From Prostheceraeus crozeri (Eukaryota > Platyhelminthes > Polycladida > Euryleptidae): a stretch of 64,000 nt of DNA. The notes under the pieces were generated by a model. It ran no database searches and was not told the DNA's origin. It was given only the letters and a program-made list of their open reading frames with translations. Positions 41,703-51,679 of the stretch are shown piece by piece; positions within the stretch are counted from its first letter, which is position 1; each line of letters opens with the position of its first letter. Made by a program: the position numbers and the translations under genes. Where the stretch lies: assembly GCA_907163375.1 (NCBI GenBank), contig CAJQUW010014394.1, positions 186,001-250,000 of the forward strand, written 5' to 3'.

Positions 41703-42864
41703 GGTGTGTGTTGGTAAAACAAACCATTTTTAGAGGCCAAATGTTGCAATCGGAAAAAGGTGTGTTGATACATTCTCACTGCTTTCATCAACTCTCTCAG
41801 TTTAGGAAGAAGGGTGCGAAGATTATGAAGCAGGTCTATATACCCTCTGGGAATAGGAGGTGCCGTTGCATTGCGTTGAGAGAGCTCACAAAGGTATTGG
41901 TTCACATCCACACAGCACGTGTAGTGTCATCACTCAGGGGTTGTATATCCTTATATGTAACTGGGGGAGCAATGTAAAAATTGGCTATTTTCTGCAATTC
42001 GGGTATGATCCCATAATCCATAGCTGACAATGTATAATTGGAAGCATGCTTCACATGAAAGGACAAACTGTTGGACGAATTAAACAATAATTTCCCCACA
42101 CCAACCCATTCTAATTGTTTGAATAAATTGAGCACTGAGATTTCATTTCCAAACATACTTTGAATCGCATGTTTGGCAAAATGACAGCGGTGTAAGGGAA
42201 TCACACTGAACCAATAGTCACGGGCGGGATATTTCTTTAAGTCACATTCCTTTCGATGAATGGATAGACGTGTATGGATCCGAATGACATCATTCAACGA
42301 TAAATGATAGACACATTTGTCCAATAAGAGTTAGGCCGCCAGATGAGGGGAAAACACAAGAACGCAATGAAAAGCGGAGAATTCCTTGATTTGAAACAGG
42401 GAAAATGGGGCGATGTCAATCACATAGACATCTGCTTCCTCTATGCCATTGCATCCATAATACAAGTCGGATGGATGTTTCGTGACAGTCATCATGTTGG
42501 AAATGGTACGACGTGTATATAATTCCAACGCTGTGATAATGGGTAATCTTTTCACTTCCTCATCGGATTCAAAAATGGTGTGACGACGGACCACATTGGT
42601 CTCTTCCATCGTATAATAAGGCAAAAAGGTATTCAAATCTTTCGTATAATACATTTTCCCCACGGTAATATAACAATCTTCGGGAATCGTATCCACACTA
42701 TTCACATACCCAAACTCTTTCAATCCTACTTCCCATTCTTCTCCTTTAGGAATAAAAAGTGGATTTTCCAGTCGTGTAAAGAACTGATTGGCTTTATTAT
42801 CATACAAATGGGGTTGAGCATTGCTGAACAAGTACACATGTTGTTCCTCATGCAGTTCCTGCAT
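41699..42864 (-). pseudogene. Virion protein A, SNAxPxL N-terminal domain
   Basis: I chose Met 42864 (MQELHEEQHVYLFSNAQPHL). An ACTAGGTAAT-like element lies 26 nt upstream, whereas the more upstream Met overlaps the element. The first 65 residues parallel the collagen-fibre N-terminus (EEWEVGLKEFGYVNS against DQWEAGISVVNFINT). A TAA at 42331-42333 and a frameshift near 41910 interrupt it. The C-terminal part is helical (LRTLLPKLRELMKAV). It ends TGA 41699-41701, overlapping the next ATG. It lacks the LHLRRR module. A paralogue of the fibre N-domain is the best description. Confidence 0.5.
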
Positions 42865-42874
42865 GATTACAAAA

Positions 42875-44137
42875 TCAATAGCGGCGTACATTACCTAGAG
42901 GTTCTAAGTCTGTCACCCATGAGTTCATCGAGGCCGGATAACCTTGCCAGTGCACAAAATATTCTGTACGTCCATTCCGACGTCGGGTCTTGAGCACTTT
43001 GTCCACTTGATATATTTCTTCCTTCCGATGAATCACTTGTAATTCCTTAGCATAAAAGGATCCTTTAATCTCTTCTCCACTCAAGTCTTTGATCTTGTAC
43101 ATTTTGGTACTATGGGGGTTCTTGAGAATGTTGGAGACAATGAACTCTTCCGTCGACCAATTCGCTTCATACCTCCGTCCAAACGTTCCTTTATCACGTG
43201 AAATACGTACACGTGCTCCCATAGGGATAGACTTCCCCGGTACTGCAAACTTTATATAGTTTCGTCGGAGACGTTTCGCATTGATTCGTTTCACTTCCTC
43301 GGTATTGGAGGCATTCACATCCATCGGGGTGAAACCTGTGGATGAATGGGTGCTGTGATTGTATGCATACATGACATCTGCGATATAATCCACCCAATTC
43401 TTGTTATTGGTGGCTGTAAAGATAGGTTCCAATTTATTCTTGACAGTACGGTTTAATCGTTCGACATGGGCACATTTATAGGGACTGTAGATGGAAAACA
43501 ATTCAATAGCGTGCTTGTCCAAGACTTCTTTCACCGGTCGGTTATAAAATTCACGTCCTTGATCCGTTTGTAGTCGTTGCGGGGTGGGAATGGTTGCGAA
43601 AATGGCTTCTAAATCCCCCGACACTTCTTTGGTACTCTTGGTCTTGAGAGGGAATGCCCAGGCTTTGCTTGTAAAGATGTCCATCACCATGAGAATATAC
43701 TTGTAGCTACGATTATGCTGTGCATACTTTTGATAATCGACAATATCCGCTTGAAATTGAATTTGCGGACCGCGTACACGATACGGGTGCATGGGCTTAA
43801 TATGATGCAATCGAGATTTGTGAAGAGTGTAGGTCGGTTGACGCATTAACCATTGTTTGACTTTTGTTTTTGAATAATGTGAAGCAGCAGCAAGTGCATT
43901 GACGCTTCCGTAGCCAGCGGGATGTTTGGGATTGTAATAAATCATCTGCAAAACTTCCTCCATCGACACAATCGCCCGAATCTGCTTGGCATTGACGTGG
44001 GGGTTGAAAATATGCGGTATTACCGTTGGAACAACAATTAAAGCTTGCCGTGATGGTGTACTGTGTCTCTGCGCCGTCGTCTGCGTTGCCTTGGCCGCAA
44101 CAACTCCCAAAGATACGCGATAAGAATGAGGAGGCAA
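42875..44137 (-). CDS. Polinton 2 integrase with C-terminal chromodomain
   Basis: Open over 420 codons. An N-terminal HHCC-less region with YYNPKHPAGYGSVNAL and VKQWLMRQPTYTLHK is typical of Polinton integrases. The rve core has Asp in IQFQADIVDYQ, Asp in LQTDQGREFYN and Glu in AHVERLNRTVK. An SH3-like region follows (GARVRISRDKGTF). The last about 50 residues form a chromodomain (YQVDKVLKTRRRNGRTEYFV, then HWQGYPASMNSWV). All three catalytic residues are kept and no stop is present. A start a little downstream is possible; another frame overlaps the first about 100 codons from an ATG at 44159 (MATAAAPIASSFLSRIFG), which may be a separate small product. It inserts element DNA; the chromodomain may steer it to methylated histones. 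Confidence 0.88.
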   Translation of the reverse strand: MPPHSYRVSLGVVAAKATQTTAQRHSTPSRQALIVVPTVIPHIFNPHVNAKQIRAIVSMEEVLQMIYYNPKHPAGYGSVNALAAASHYSKTKVKQWLMRQPTYTLHKSRLHHIKPMHPYRVRGPQIQFQADIVDYQKYAQHNRSYKYILMVMDIFTSKAWAFPLKTKSTKEVSGDLEAIFATIPTPQRLQTDQGREFYNRPVKEVLDKHAIELFSIYSPYKCAHVERLNRTVKNKLEPIFTATNNKNWVDYIADVMYAYNHSTHSSTGFTPMDVNASNTEEVKRINAKRLRRNYIKFAVPGKSIPMGARVRISRDKGTFGRRYEANWSTEEFIVSNILKNPHSTKMYKIKDLSGEEIKGSFYAKELQVIHRKEEIYQVDKVLKTRRRNGRTEYFVHWQGYPASMNSWVTDLEPLGNVRRY

Positions 44138-44158
44138 TTGGCGCGGCTGCCGTTGCCA

Positions 44159-45316
44159 TTACTTGAATGGTGAGCCATAGGATCCCAATTCAAGAACTCC
44201 TTTTTTACTTAAACGAGTATTTATGGATAATCTCAATGGAGGAAGCTTAGTCTTAGGAGATTTGACAACAGAAGGTTTGACGACTTTTCCTTTAGATGAG
44301 GTTTTCTTGAGGACGGGTGGTTCTGCGACGTGAATGAGCGGAGGTTTTGTTGTTTTTTCCAATCTCTTCCCACTATCATCGTCCAAATTGAAAAATTGGC
44401 GACGAATTTTATCGAACAAATAGAAACGGGCGTTCCATGCAGAGATATTATTGGCGGTAGGAAGGTGACGAACAATATCTCGTGCAATACGGTCAATATG
44501 GGCTTGTTGAGGATTCATCATGTTTCTCACCACCTGATCTTCCGCTTGACGTTGCAACATTGTCGACATCAGTTTGGTAGTGTCACCACCACCACCACCC
44601 ATTTGCTGTCCGCCACCGGTGTGTTCATTCATTTCAGATTTGGGACCAACCACTAATTCACTAAAGTCCATTTTCGTTTTATTGGGTCTTTTGCTTAACT
44701 TAAACACGACCATAGGTGGATTAAATAAGTTGGTGCGAAATCGGTACTCAAACGGACAATTTGTAGTGAAATCAATAAAGAGGTAGGCATAATTCCCATA
44801 CTTTTGAACCAATGTCGTTAAAATATCATGCACTACGCTCATATTGCCTTTTGGGAGCATTTTCCCCATGAATTGAGCCAATTGTTGTTGATTTCTCGGA
44901 TTATTGAACGCGACCAAATAATGGACATTGCCATTACGAATACATTGTTCTTTATCACCATACAAATACTGTGTGATTTGCACTGCGAAAAACCGTTTAT
45001 GATGAGATCCTCTTAAAAATGATCCCGTAACAGTTTCATTGTTTTGAGATTCCTAATGTAAATCATCGAGAATAATTAAATCATTTTCTTGCAATTGATC
45101 AAAATCATCTTGGGTGGGGACACCCATTTTCAATACCACATCTTGTAAATCTTTATGAAATGGACTTTCTATCCCATAATACCACCAGACTTTACGAATG
45201 GGCTTTTTAAATAAAGTATGACGATTCTTGATCATATTCGCCACAAACGTGGACTTTCCCGATTTACTAGGACCCGAGACAATCATGGATGAGTCATTCT
45301 CTAAACGGAAATCCAT
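44159..45316 (-). pseudogene. Polinton 2 packaging ATPase, single nonsense codon
   Basis: Starts at 45316 (MDFRLENDSSMIVSG). Walker A is SGPSKSGKST, Walker B is DLIILDDLH, immediately followed by TAG at 45053-45055. The same frame continues past the stop with SHHKRFFAVQITQYL and YLVAFNNPRNQQQLAQF (sensor and Arg-finger region). A Gly-rich linker (GGGQQMGGGGG) then leads to a C-terminal extension of about 150 residues rich in Lys. Without the one TAG it would be intact. Family: FtsK/HerA (A32-like) genome packaging ATPase. Confidence 0.85.
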
Positions 45317-45403
45317 CTTGTCGAATCATAAAGGTCAGACATATATTCCATTCATAATTTATTAAACATAACTTAAAATTGTTTCTTCAGACTTGGAAAA
45401 ACA

Positions 45404-46836
45404 TCATTTCCAGAACAAAGAACAGGTGGTATAAAAAACCCCCCGTGTACATTTCCTAAAGAGTGAGTTTTCAAGAGCAGTCACCATTTCACTAATCAAT
45501 GTCCTTTCCATGTCATTGGTAAGAGGATTCATATTGTACCGTGCAAATGCTTCCTTTAACATATTGGGAAAGACTCGACGATGGATTTCGTAGGTACTAC
45601 GAACAATGAAATAATGTTCAATATAGTTCAACACAGACCACTTCTCATTTACACACTGTCCTGCTTTGCACCATAAGGATGACACATGCCACTGACTCTC
45701 CTGATTGTGTTCCACCATATCCTTGAACATTTCGAGGAATCGATTGATCCATTTCTCGGCTTGTGTTTGATCACCGTTAAAGATATGCAGCGCGTGTGAC
45801 TCTTCCCGGATGCGAATGTACACGCCGAGTGCTTGCGCCTTGGCATAATCCGTCCGCATCATCCTCCAATCATCCTCCTCAGTGGGTTGAGCACTCACGC
45901 TCTGAGAAATCATGCTTGTCATCTCATCCTCCTTTTGTTTCATAAGTACATAGCTGTCGCCCTCTGATTGGGATAGATGATCGAGATCATCTATAAAGTG
46001 TTTGAGTTCCTCCCAATCAATGTCATGTTTAGGTTGCACCATGTTTATCAGATTAAATAAACCACTGGAGTGAATGTGTGCCTTCTTTATATTAAATGCC
46101 ACCTTTGTCTTCTTCTTCTTTTCCTCCACATGATTGATACGGACTTGGACTTGATCTACAGTAAAACACAGTTTCAGAGTCTTTGTCTGTGGATTACAGT
46201 ACATGCCTGTGACGCGGAAGATGGTATTTGCTTGAAGGAAGGTATTCTCCTTGAGATTGGAAAGAAGATGTCCAATATTGGCCAAACTATACTTCTTGTT
46301 CTTTCCATTCTCCTTCATCAGGAAGATGGGCGTGTCCTGCTTCAGCTTCATAAAGACACTGTCGTAGGCCGATTTCGTGTCTACATAACCGATACAGGAG
46401 ATGAGGTTGTAGGCAGATTCGGGTTGGACTTGTTTGTAGAGAGATTGTATCGCATCTTCCAACGTCTCCAAATCGCGTGAGACTGCTTGAGAAATGGTGA
46501 AGGGGGATGAGATTTGATCGGAACCGTACCCAGCGTCATTGTACGTTCGTGCACACCATCCATAAAATCCCGTGGCAAACACGAGTTTTGAGATGTCTCG
46601 TCGTGATTGCCAATCCATCGCATCCATCGTCGCATTCTCTCCGCGAACGGGATAATATCCAGTTATACCCCATTCCTTGCCCAATACCAGACGTGTGATG
46701 GGCAGAGGCTCCAACTGTGTATGTGCCTTGGTAAGGTAGTTCTTCTCGGCTTTCCCATTCGCATGAAAATAGGGCTCCTTCGCTTCAACAAAGACTGGCT
46801 TCGATTTCGGTGTATCTGACGAATACGTGACTTTCA
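45404..46836 (-). CDS. Unknown Polinton 2 protein, about 477 residues, TATA-driven
   Basis: Open without lesion. I place the start at Met 46836 (MKVTYSSDTPKSKPV). A TATATAAAC box at 46912-46920 lies about 80 nt upstream, which makes the longer reading to 47053 unlikely. Visible parts: GITGYYPVRGENATMDAMDW near residue 45, a basic VEEKKKKTKVAFNIKK near 230, and acidic and helical segments in the C-terminal half. No family recognised. It lies upstream of the virion block yet has a TATA box like the polymerase, so an early (replication or DNA-binding) role is possible. Confidence 0.55.
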
Positions 46837-46911
46837 TCTTCTTCGCGAGAGGAGCTTCCGACGTGTTCGTACGTTTACCTATGACTGAATGAAAATGATT
46901 GAAATGGTTCA

Positions 46912-46920
46912 GTTTATATA
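46912..46920 (-). promoter_or_regulatory. TATA box (TATATAAAC)
   Basis: The minus strand has CTATATAAACTGAACC about 80 nt before the inferred ATG at 46836. Confidence 0.5.
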
Positions 46921-47070
46921 GAGTTGAGCGTGGGAAATTTCTTCTCATTGGTTGCCACCCACACATACAAGTGCTCTGATTGGTGCTCCGTGAAATTCGC
47001 GATGAATCATTCATTTTTGGTGGTGTACGGGGCTTGTCCCTTTTGTAGGTCAAATTCGCGAGATAACGCT

Positions 47071-47387
47071 TGATTTCATGGGAATTTGCTGAGTCATTTT
47101 ACGATAACATCGGTCGATTTGGTGTGGAAAAGTACCTCAGAATTCTCGATAAATCACCTGATTTTACGAGGATTTGTAACAGAGTGTGTTCTTCAAATTC
47201 ACATTGAATCGATTGATATCATGGGAAAATAACACATCAAATCCGTAGTATTTTAAACGATGTCATCGGAAAATCAACCTTTAAATCTTCGGTACATCGT
47301 TTGATTTCATAGGAATTTTACTGTGTGAAAGTGACTCATTCACAATCTCCGGTAAATCGTTCGATTTCATGGGAATTTCATTGTGCG
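47071..47387. repeat. Iterated TYGATWTCATRGGAAWTT motif (iterons)
   Basis: Copies at about 47071, 47213, 47301 and 47361. The last two are 37-bp near-identical blocks exactly 60 bp apart (GGTAMATCGTTYGATTTCAT then RGGAATTT). They occupy the gene-free gap between the TATA-driven gene and the small membrane gene. They could be enhancer-like or replication-protein sites. Confidence 0.75.
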
Positions 47388-47433
47388 ACAATAGCGGTTT
47401 GGTGAGATTGAGTATAAGTGTTTTGGACATATC

Positions 47434-47652
47434 CTATTTGAATACTTCCACGTCTATTAAGGGTTTTCTACTATCTTTACGTTTTCTGATATCTTTCATC
47501 ATTTTTCGACCAGATGAGAGGGTAACCAAAATGAATATGACGAGTGTAAAGAATTGTGATAGGGTTTCTTTGAATGAACCAATGAGTGAACATTTTAAAT
47601 CTCCTCCGTTGGCTGTCGAAATAGTGTTCAATATGTATTGAACATTGTCCAT
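47434..47652 (-). CDS. Small membrane protein
   Basis: 72 residues from ATG 47652 (MDNVQYILNTISTANG). Residues about 33-50 (FFTLVIFILVTLSSGRK) form a single transmembrane helix followed by a basic cytosolic-type segment. An ACTAAGTAAA element lies 29 nt upstream of the ATG. No family recognised. Confidence 0.5.
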   Translation of the reverse strand: MDNVQYILNTISTANGGDLKCSLIGSFKETLSQFFTLVIFILVTLSSGRKMMKDIRKRKDSRKPLIDVEVFK

Positions 47653-47685
47653 GATGACGATGTTGATGACGTGGGTGTGGTTTAC

Positions 47686-48080
47686 TTAGTGTTTGGAGCC
47701 GATAGATGCATGTAAGGCTTGTATGAAAGCTGCTGGATTATCGTGATATGCCATGGCATAGGCTTGTGCGAAGGGAGTTTGTTTCTTGTTAATTTCCGTT
47801 TTTGACCCAAGTATTTGCGAGTTTAAGGGGGTGGTTTCACAAATTTGCGGAGAATTCCTTTGTAAGATTGAATAAACTCGTGCTGTAAAGGTGTTAATTT
47901 CCCTTGATTCTCTCGCATTTTGCTCATGAGTGCTTGCATATCCTTGACACATTCCTCAGGCAATTGATCGATATGGCGGTTAATTTTCTTTTTCGAACAT
48001 CCTATCCCTGAACTTAGGGATTTCAGTACATTGATAAAGTCCTGACGTCGACTTGAACATGCTTCACACTGACACGTCAT
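47686..48080 (-). pseudogene. Small CxCxxC protein, frameshifted at a C-run
   Basis: Starts at 48080 (MTCQCEACSSRRQDFINVL), 26 nt after ACTAAGTTA. It carries a CQCEAC cluster and helical segments. After FVKPPP the frame ends. The -1 frame across the CCCCC run (47823-47830) continues LGSKTEINKKQTPFAQAYAM to TAA at 47686. The good composition of the second part suggests a one-base slip. Function unknown. Confidence 0.45.
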
Positions 48081-48115
48081 TCTTGTATATCATCCTCTAT
48101 CCCACATAACTTAGT

Positions 48116-49372
48116 TTACATGGCGTTCACCAAATTCATGTAGCGTGCGTGGACGTCTGCATTTTGGTTGGTTAAGTGGGCAATAAACTCTTCCTTTTGA
48201 GTAAGCAAGTCACGCATGCTTTCCAATGTCTCATCCAAATATTCTCCATTGCCATCTGTACGATTGGGTTCATGAATATGTTGATTAAATGCATCTTCCA
48301 ACACGTGCAAGATGCGTTTGCGAGCATTTAAATGACGTTCATGGAGACGAATAGAATCGTTCAACAGTTGAACAATGGCGCTGTTTTTCAAATTGTTCAG
48401 TTGAATAATGTACTCGTGGGAGTTGTCAATGACAGGTATATTGACTGGGTAAAACATTCTTTCCTCCACGGGGTGTGAGTCCATGGGTTGTTGAGGGGTT
48501 CCTACCCCCACCGAGTGTTACTGGAGAGGGGTTCCCACTCCTCTTGATTCTTGTTGATCATACTCTGGATTTCCCACTGTGTTCGACATAGCTTGGACAT
48601 AACTGTTGTGATCATTGACAGGACCTGGGTAGTTATCAAATGTCACATGGCTTAGTGTAGGATGGATATTCTCTAAAGATATAGGACTCATATCAATCTC
48701 ATTAGCAGCCATGGCTAAAACATCTGGCGGCAATCGATTCAATTCTTCTTGTATTTGATGGACCGAATGGGTGGGATCAGGGGGAGCATCCACTCTTGCT
48801 CGATCTTCAACCATACTTTTCACTACAGCTTGCAGCATAGTGTGAGAATTATCAGGTGTTGCTTGACGTGTTGTTAAGGAGCGATGATCAGCTGGAGGGG
48901 GTCGAATTAATGCTTCTAGACTATCGTCTGCATCCAAATCTGTATTCATATGTTGAAGGGGTCGAAAGGGGTTTGCACGACGTGAGGTGGGTGATAATTG
49001 TCGATCTTTTCCTGTCAACGTAGATGTCACATTCAAAGAGGATCTCGGAACATGCTGTTGAATAATATATTTGAGATTACTAGCATTTTCTCCCTCCATT
49101 CGCTCGTTTAAAATATGGGTATGTTGACGCGCAAATTGTTGAGCTGTCTTCTTATCAACAGTTCCATCGAGTGTTTCCCCGCATAGACATGCATAGATGA
49201 ACTCTTGACTTGCTTTTATCTCTTCTTTTGTTTTATATTTTAGATGGTGTGAATTAAAAATATGCCTTCTCAGACGATCTTTTTGATAAGGCCATTTACA
49301 GACAGGACATAGGGTTATTCTCAATTTTCTCAACCTCAGTTTCTCTTCACTTTCACGCGTTCCTCCCTTCAT
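48116..49372 (-). pseudogene. C2H2-type zinc-finger protein, one in-frame TAA
   Basis: Probable start at Met 49372 (MKGGTRESEEKLRLR); the frame is open to 49450. It has a zinc finger TLCPVCKWPYQKDRLRRHIF (C-x2-C-x12-H-x4-H), then CLCGETLDG and a long, probably disordered Pro/Asp-rich middle. A TAA at 48518-48520 falls between two near-repeats of GVGTP. The same frame continues to 48116 with helical, possibly coiled-coil sequence (LESMRDLLTQKEEFIAHLTN). Unknown role, perhaps DNA binding. Confidence 0.45.
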
Positions 49373-49886
49373 GGTTGATTTTTGTTGTGTGTTCCTGTGC
49401 ATGCTTAAATACATTCCTTGGCCATTGAAACAAAACACTGAAATGAGCACAGATACGACTCAATGTCTCTTTGATATAAATAAGACTTGCTGCTGAAATC
49501 ACACGTTTATTATACAGCTCTTGTAAATATTTCAAATGTTTCTCATTCATAAACCTCCATAGTGTTCCCTCATACAAAACATCATCCTCAAAAATAGCCA
49601 TGAGTAAATACACACGTCCCATGATGGAATAGTGGTCTTTCAGTATCAATTGATTCAAATAGAATGTGGACGTGTCGGTAAAGTCTTCTAATTTGGGGAT
49701 ATCATTGCCTCGGATGCGTTCATCGAACCAAAAATCAATAAGGATTTTCATCCGCGCTTGGTGCGAAGGAGATTTCGATATTTCTGTTGGCGTGATGTCC
49801 ATCCTCCACGTTGTCGTCTTTTTCGAGGGGTCTTTTCCGAATAGGGTGATGTCGTCTTTTTCGATAATAGGGCATGAGTAACATGA
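49353..49886 (-). pseudogene. Unknown helical protein, frameshifted near its start
   Basis: A first frame from 49886 (MLLMPYYRKRRHHPIRKR) is basic. After a shift near 49770 the second frame runs to 49353 with ILIDFWFDERIRGND and FYLNQLILKDHYSIMGRVYL. It overlaps the next gene's start by about 20 nt. No family recognised. Confidence 0.4.
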
Positions 49887-49888
49887 TC

Positions 49889-49987
49889 TTATTTGAGAGA
49901 GTGTGAGGATACATAACTGAAATAGTCACTCATAGCGGTGAGTATGCGTACAATCTCTTTCAGAAGAAAAAGGAGTACAAGTAGCAT
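49889..49987 (-). CDS. Very short membrane peptide ORF
   Basis: 32 residues starting MLLVLLF in 49985-49987, Leu-rich and hydrophobic for the first 12 residues. The ORF ends TAA just before the next ATG. A TATAAG box lies 36 nt upstream. Position and TATA favour a real mini-gene, but chance is not excluded. Confidence 0.3.
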   Translation of the reverse strand: MLLVLLFLLKEIVRILTAMSDYFSYVSSHSLK

Positions 49988-50022
49988 GTTTTTCCAAATC
50001 TATCAACCCCAATAGCAGAATA

Positions 50023-50028
50023 CTTATA
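50023..50028 (-). promoter_or_regulatory. TATA box (TATAAG)
   Basis: The minus strand reads ATATTATAAGTATTC, upstream of the mini-ORF and the 49886 gene. Confidence 0.4.
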
Positions 50029-50075
50029 ATATGGAAAAGCAACATGATTCATACAGCGACATTCTTTATTCATAC

Positions 50076-50479
50076 TTAGTCTGTGTCGCTTACATATTCT
50101 TCTTCTGATGTCAATCCAACAGATAAATATTCAAAATTAAACGTTATGCAATATACACCAAGAATCTCTTTGTTAACAATGTCCATAAATTCATAGTCCC
50201 ATACGTTCTTCAGTGAGGATAAATAGTCATCAACTTCTTGGATGTCACTTTCATAATAATGTTCACTGGCGCCCATCAATGGTGGAGAACCATTTCTTTT
50301 GTATTCATAAATCGTGAATGTATTCATGGAGAGTTCAAATTGCTTCACTTTGATCTTCTCCTTCACATATGGAATCACTTTCTCCAACATCGCGTGCGGT
50401 TGACATGTCGATTTCGGGTAAATAATGAGCTGATTTGGGTAGGTGTACACGCTAAAGTCTTCCATCACCCATGTGTCTT
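50076..50479 (-). pseudogene. Unknown Polinton 2 protein (family X copy 1), C-terminal part, split by LINE 2
   Basis: The minus strand reads DFSVYTYPNQLIIYPKSTCQ through YESDIQEVDDYLSSLKN to EEYVSDTD and TAG at 50076. At 50479 it is cut by LINE 2, whose 9-bp duplication ATGTGTCTT lies at 50471-50479 and 54472-54480. The upstream part is at 54472-54676. Strand and helix order parallels the protein encoded at 58650-59072 (DF.V.......L.I.P.....LE......), so the two may be paralogues. Confidence 0.5.
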
Positions 50480-50832
50480 CCATCATGCTTGTGACCGTCG
50501 AAGGTGCACGACGTCGCTGTCTCTCTCGTGTCAGGAAAGTGTGATTTGCTTAGTTCTCGTCGTTGCGTGATCCACTGATCGGAACTTTTTACATCTTTGT
50601 GTTCCTCTCGTATCCGTCGTCACAACGGTGCCACTCACTTCACTGAATATCAACGCGATCGTATGTTACAGGCCTTTTTCGTCTTTTTGCTGTCACTTTG
50701 CGACTATCAGTGAGTGTTACTCCTCTTCTATCTCGGTTGGCGCGGTGGAATCTAAGTGTCACGTGCACTGTCCGGCTGCAAGTAGTAAAATTGAAGTCGC
50801 TGATACGGTACGAGTTTAACACACAGTCGCGT

Positions 50833-50912
50833 CTACTGCTGGTATAGTGGTGCGGTACTTGCCTCTGGTCACCTTCCGAGCGGTATTGCGTTCGAGTCCT
50901 GAGTTGGATTTA
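50833..50912 (+). other. tRNA-like block in LINE 2 5' region
   Basis: GGTATAGTGGTGCGGTACTT (A-box like), a TCTGGTCACC stretch in the anticodon-loop position, and GCGTTCGAGTCCT (B-box) occur at tRNA-like spacing, then a T-run. Overall order resembles a degenerate tRNA-Asp. A homologous block is in LINE 1. No acceptor-stem pairing is convincing, so I do not call a tRNA gene. Confidence 0.5.
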
Positions 50913-50989
50913 TTTTTTCATCTCTGTTTTTCATGCCTCGTCAGCGACAACTCCGGTGAAGTCAATCTTTAAATGATGCCCCACCACCT

Positions 50990-51679
50990 TTGACTTTGGC
51001 TAATATTCGTGCTATCGTCGAAGAGTCTAAGGCTGATTTATTAGTTTCCATACAGAGTATAAAGGACGAATTTCTCCAATTGCACAGTGATTTGCGTAGG
51101 CTTGATGACCGCATGCTGGGGATTGAAAATTCTGTTAGAAATGTTCGTGAAATTCAAGAATCACAGCAAGAGGAAATTGATGGACTGCGTCATTCGCTTA
51201 ATGAAGTTAAGGAATCTTTTAATCTCGAGGACGTTTTGTGGGAGGTTGAGGAGCGTGAAAGACGGCGCGATAATGCTATCATCCATGGTTTGAGAGAAAA
51301 AACCGATGGGACATTGAAAGAGCGTCACGAGGCTGACATGATAAGCGTTCAGGAAATGTGCGAGGATCTTGGACTTGGGCATGTGAAGGCTGCTACAATG
51401 CATTGATTTGGAAAGCTGGCTAGAGACAGGGTGCGGCCTTTAAAAGTTCGTTTTCAAGACAGTTTCACTAAGGCAGAATTCATTCGAAAATCTACAGATT
51501 TAAGAAATTCCACCCAGTTCAGAAATGCTTTCGTCTCCAATGATTTAACAAAACAGCAACAGCACGAACAATTTCTCCTTCGACAAGAGCTTCGACGCCA
51601 AAAAGCAGCTGGCTTATACGTAGTAATTTACAGAGGTCAGGTACGGAGTCGTGACTCAATCAAAAATTTTCGTCTGTGA
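50990..51679 (+). pseudogene. LINE 2 ORF1 (coiled-coil nucleic-acid-binding protein)
   Basis: Residues about 15-90 form a coiled coil (LHSDLRRLDDRMLGIENSV), followed by a region typical of LINE ORF1p (ERERRRDNAIIHGLRE). A TGA at 51405-51407 interrupts the frame just before FGKLARDRVRPLKVRF; it is a CGA-to-TGA transition at the conserved Arg of the 'RLGK' motif. The C-terminal part (NDLTKQQQHEQFLLRQELRR) matches the usual ORF1p tail. It would bind LINE RNA. Confidence 0.7.
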
